This document shows, one piece after another, positions 5,991 through 6,325 of a stretch of 6,325 nucleotides of DNA (positions are counted from its first letter, which is position 1; each line of letters begins with the position of its first letter). Source of the stretch: JAAXTX01 sp035560715 (GTDB lineage Bacteria > Patescibacteriota > Minisyncoccia > Moranbacterales > UBA1568); assembly GCA_035560715.1 (NCBI GenBank), contig DATMYW010000016.1, positions 1 through 6,325 on the forward strand. Direction: 5' to 3'. The notes beneath the pieces are model-generated. The model saw only the letters and a list, made by a program, of their open reading frames with translations. It was not told the origin of the DNA and made no database searches. Both the position numbers and the translations under genes were made by a program.

Positions 5991-6028
5991 AAAAAAGAAG
6001 GCCTATCCTCACGCGAGGATGGCCTTCT
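5991..6028 (-). terminator. Strong intrinsic terminator after the small gene
   Basis: A 14-bp stem with one bulged base (6028-6015 with 6010-5996) and a 4-base loop is followed on the minus strand by a run of T. It separates the small upstream gene from smc. Confidence 0.9.
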
Positions 6029-6084
6029 GCCGTTCTAATTCGCTCAGCCAAGAATCATTCGGATTTCTCGTGGCCGAGCTGGAA

Positions 6085-6213
6085 TCAGGCGGTGGTGGTG
6101 GCGGTAAGCATGCCGATCTGGGCGATGCAGGCCTTGAACTCGGTTTTTTTTCTGTTGCCGAAGCTGGTGTAACCAGCAACGGGCGGACCGTGAGCAGAGC
6201 GTTTTTTCTTCAT
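6085..6213 (-). CDS. Small basic protein of 42 residues, unrecognised
   Basis: The frame from ATG 6213 to TGA 6085 encodes a 42-residue protein starting MKKKRSAHGPPVAGYTSFGN, with a second basic patch RKKTEFK (21-27) and an Ala/Thr-rich end. There is one cysteine (C29) and no membrane segment. I do not recognise a family. Support comes from its context: a purine-rich stretch (AAAGAAAGACG) precedes the ATG, a hairpin lies in the leader, and a strong terminator follows 57 bases after the stop. A 68-residue frame overlapping it (6250-6044) starts inside the leader hairpin and looks like a shadow. The net positive charge would fit nucleic-acid or ribosome binding, but that is speculation. The stretch could instead be a structured non-coding RNA. 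Confidence 0.5.
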   Translation of the reverse strand: MKKKRSAHGPPVAGYTSFGNRKKTEFKACIAQIGMLTATTTA

Positions 6214-6232
6214 CGTCTTTCTTTTTTTGATT

Positions 6233-6257
6233 CCCCGCTGGTAAATCCATACCGGGG
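6233..6257 (-). promoter_or_regulatory. Leader hairpin upstream of the small gene
   Basis: CCCC and GGTA (6257-6254, 6253-6250) pair with TACC (6243-6240) and GGGG (6236-6233) across a 3-base bulge, with a 6-base loop. It ends 19 bases before ATG 6213. It is not followed by a T-run, so it is not a terminator on this strand. No clear promoter was found further upstream. Confidence 0.4.
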
Positions 6258-6325
6258 CTTACTACTTTCTTGCTTTCTTAACGAACGAACTAGTGCTAAC
6301 GAATCCCTTTGTACTCCAATATCAC

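Noticed and set aside
6044..6250. Open frame of 68 codons overlapping the 42-residue gene
   Set aside because: Its start is inside a hairpin, the composition is Arg/His/Gln-rich like a shadow frame, and the 42-codon frame has the better start context.

Overview
The window is a GC-rich piece of a bacterial chromosome in which every gene I can support lies on the minus strand. Read in the direction of transcription (high to low coordinates) the order is: an unrecognised 42-aa basic protein, a short SMC-type chromosome ATPase, ribosomal proteins S16 (rpsP), L10 (rplJ) and L7/L12 (rplL), an unrecognised 176-aa protein, and a DedA-family membrane protein. TGA and TAG both act as normal stops, so the standard bacterial code fits. 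The hinge-less SMC, separated ribosomal genes, weak or absent Shine-Dalgarno sequences and small intergenic gaps suggest a Candidate Phyla Radiation (Patescibacteria) genome. That placement is inference; there is no rRNA or marker phylogeny here.

Layout. 6325-5832: a small-protein gene (6213-6085) with a leader hairpin and a strong intrinsic terminator (6028-5991), then an extended -10 element for smc embedded in a 15-bp palindrome. 5831-3543: smc, with both ATPase halves intact but only 762 residues long; the normal hinge is replaced by a region of about 75 residues. 3546-3518: a near-consensus promoter for rpsP whose -35 box contains the smc stop codon. 3463-3092: rpsP. 3091-2913: a second TTGACA promoter directly after the rpsP stop, followed by an rplJ leader in which an 8-nt segment can pair either with an upstream copy (antiterminator) or with a downstream copy (intrinsic terminator ending in six U). 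This looks like an L10 autoregulatory attenuator. 2912-1868: rplJ and rplL, closed by a terminator at 1842-1814. 1684-1083: the unknown gene with its own promoter, which moves its start to 1613, and its own terminator. 998-183: promoter, leader hairpin, dedA and a 13-bp terminator stem. 136-42: an imperfect inverted repeat of the intergenic TGTCATTCC type.

The genes do not form one pathway. The core is housekeeping: ribosome subunits, chromosome organisation and envelope lipid transport. Nearly every gene or gene pair has its own promoter and terminator, so the block reads as a series of short independent transcripts, with rplJ-rplL the only likely operon. The two points most worth pursuing are the rplJ attenuator and the hinge-less SMC. 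No intergenic stretch exceeds 300 bases, and I saw no tRNA, rRNA, CRISPR array or insertion sequence.
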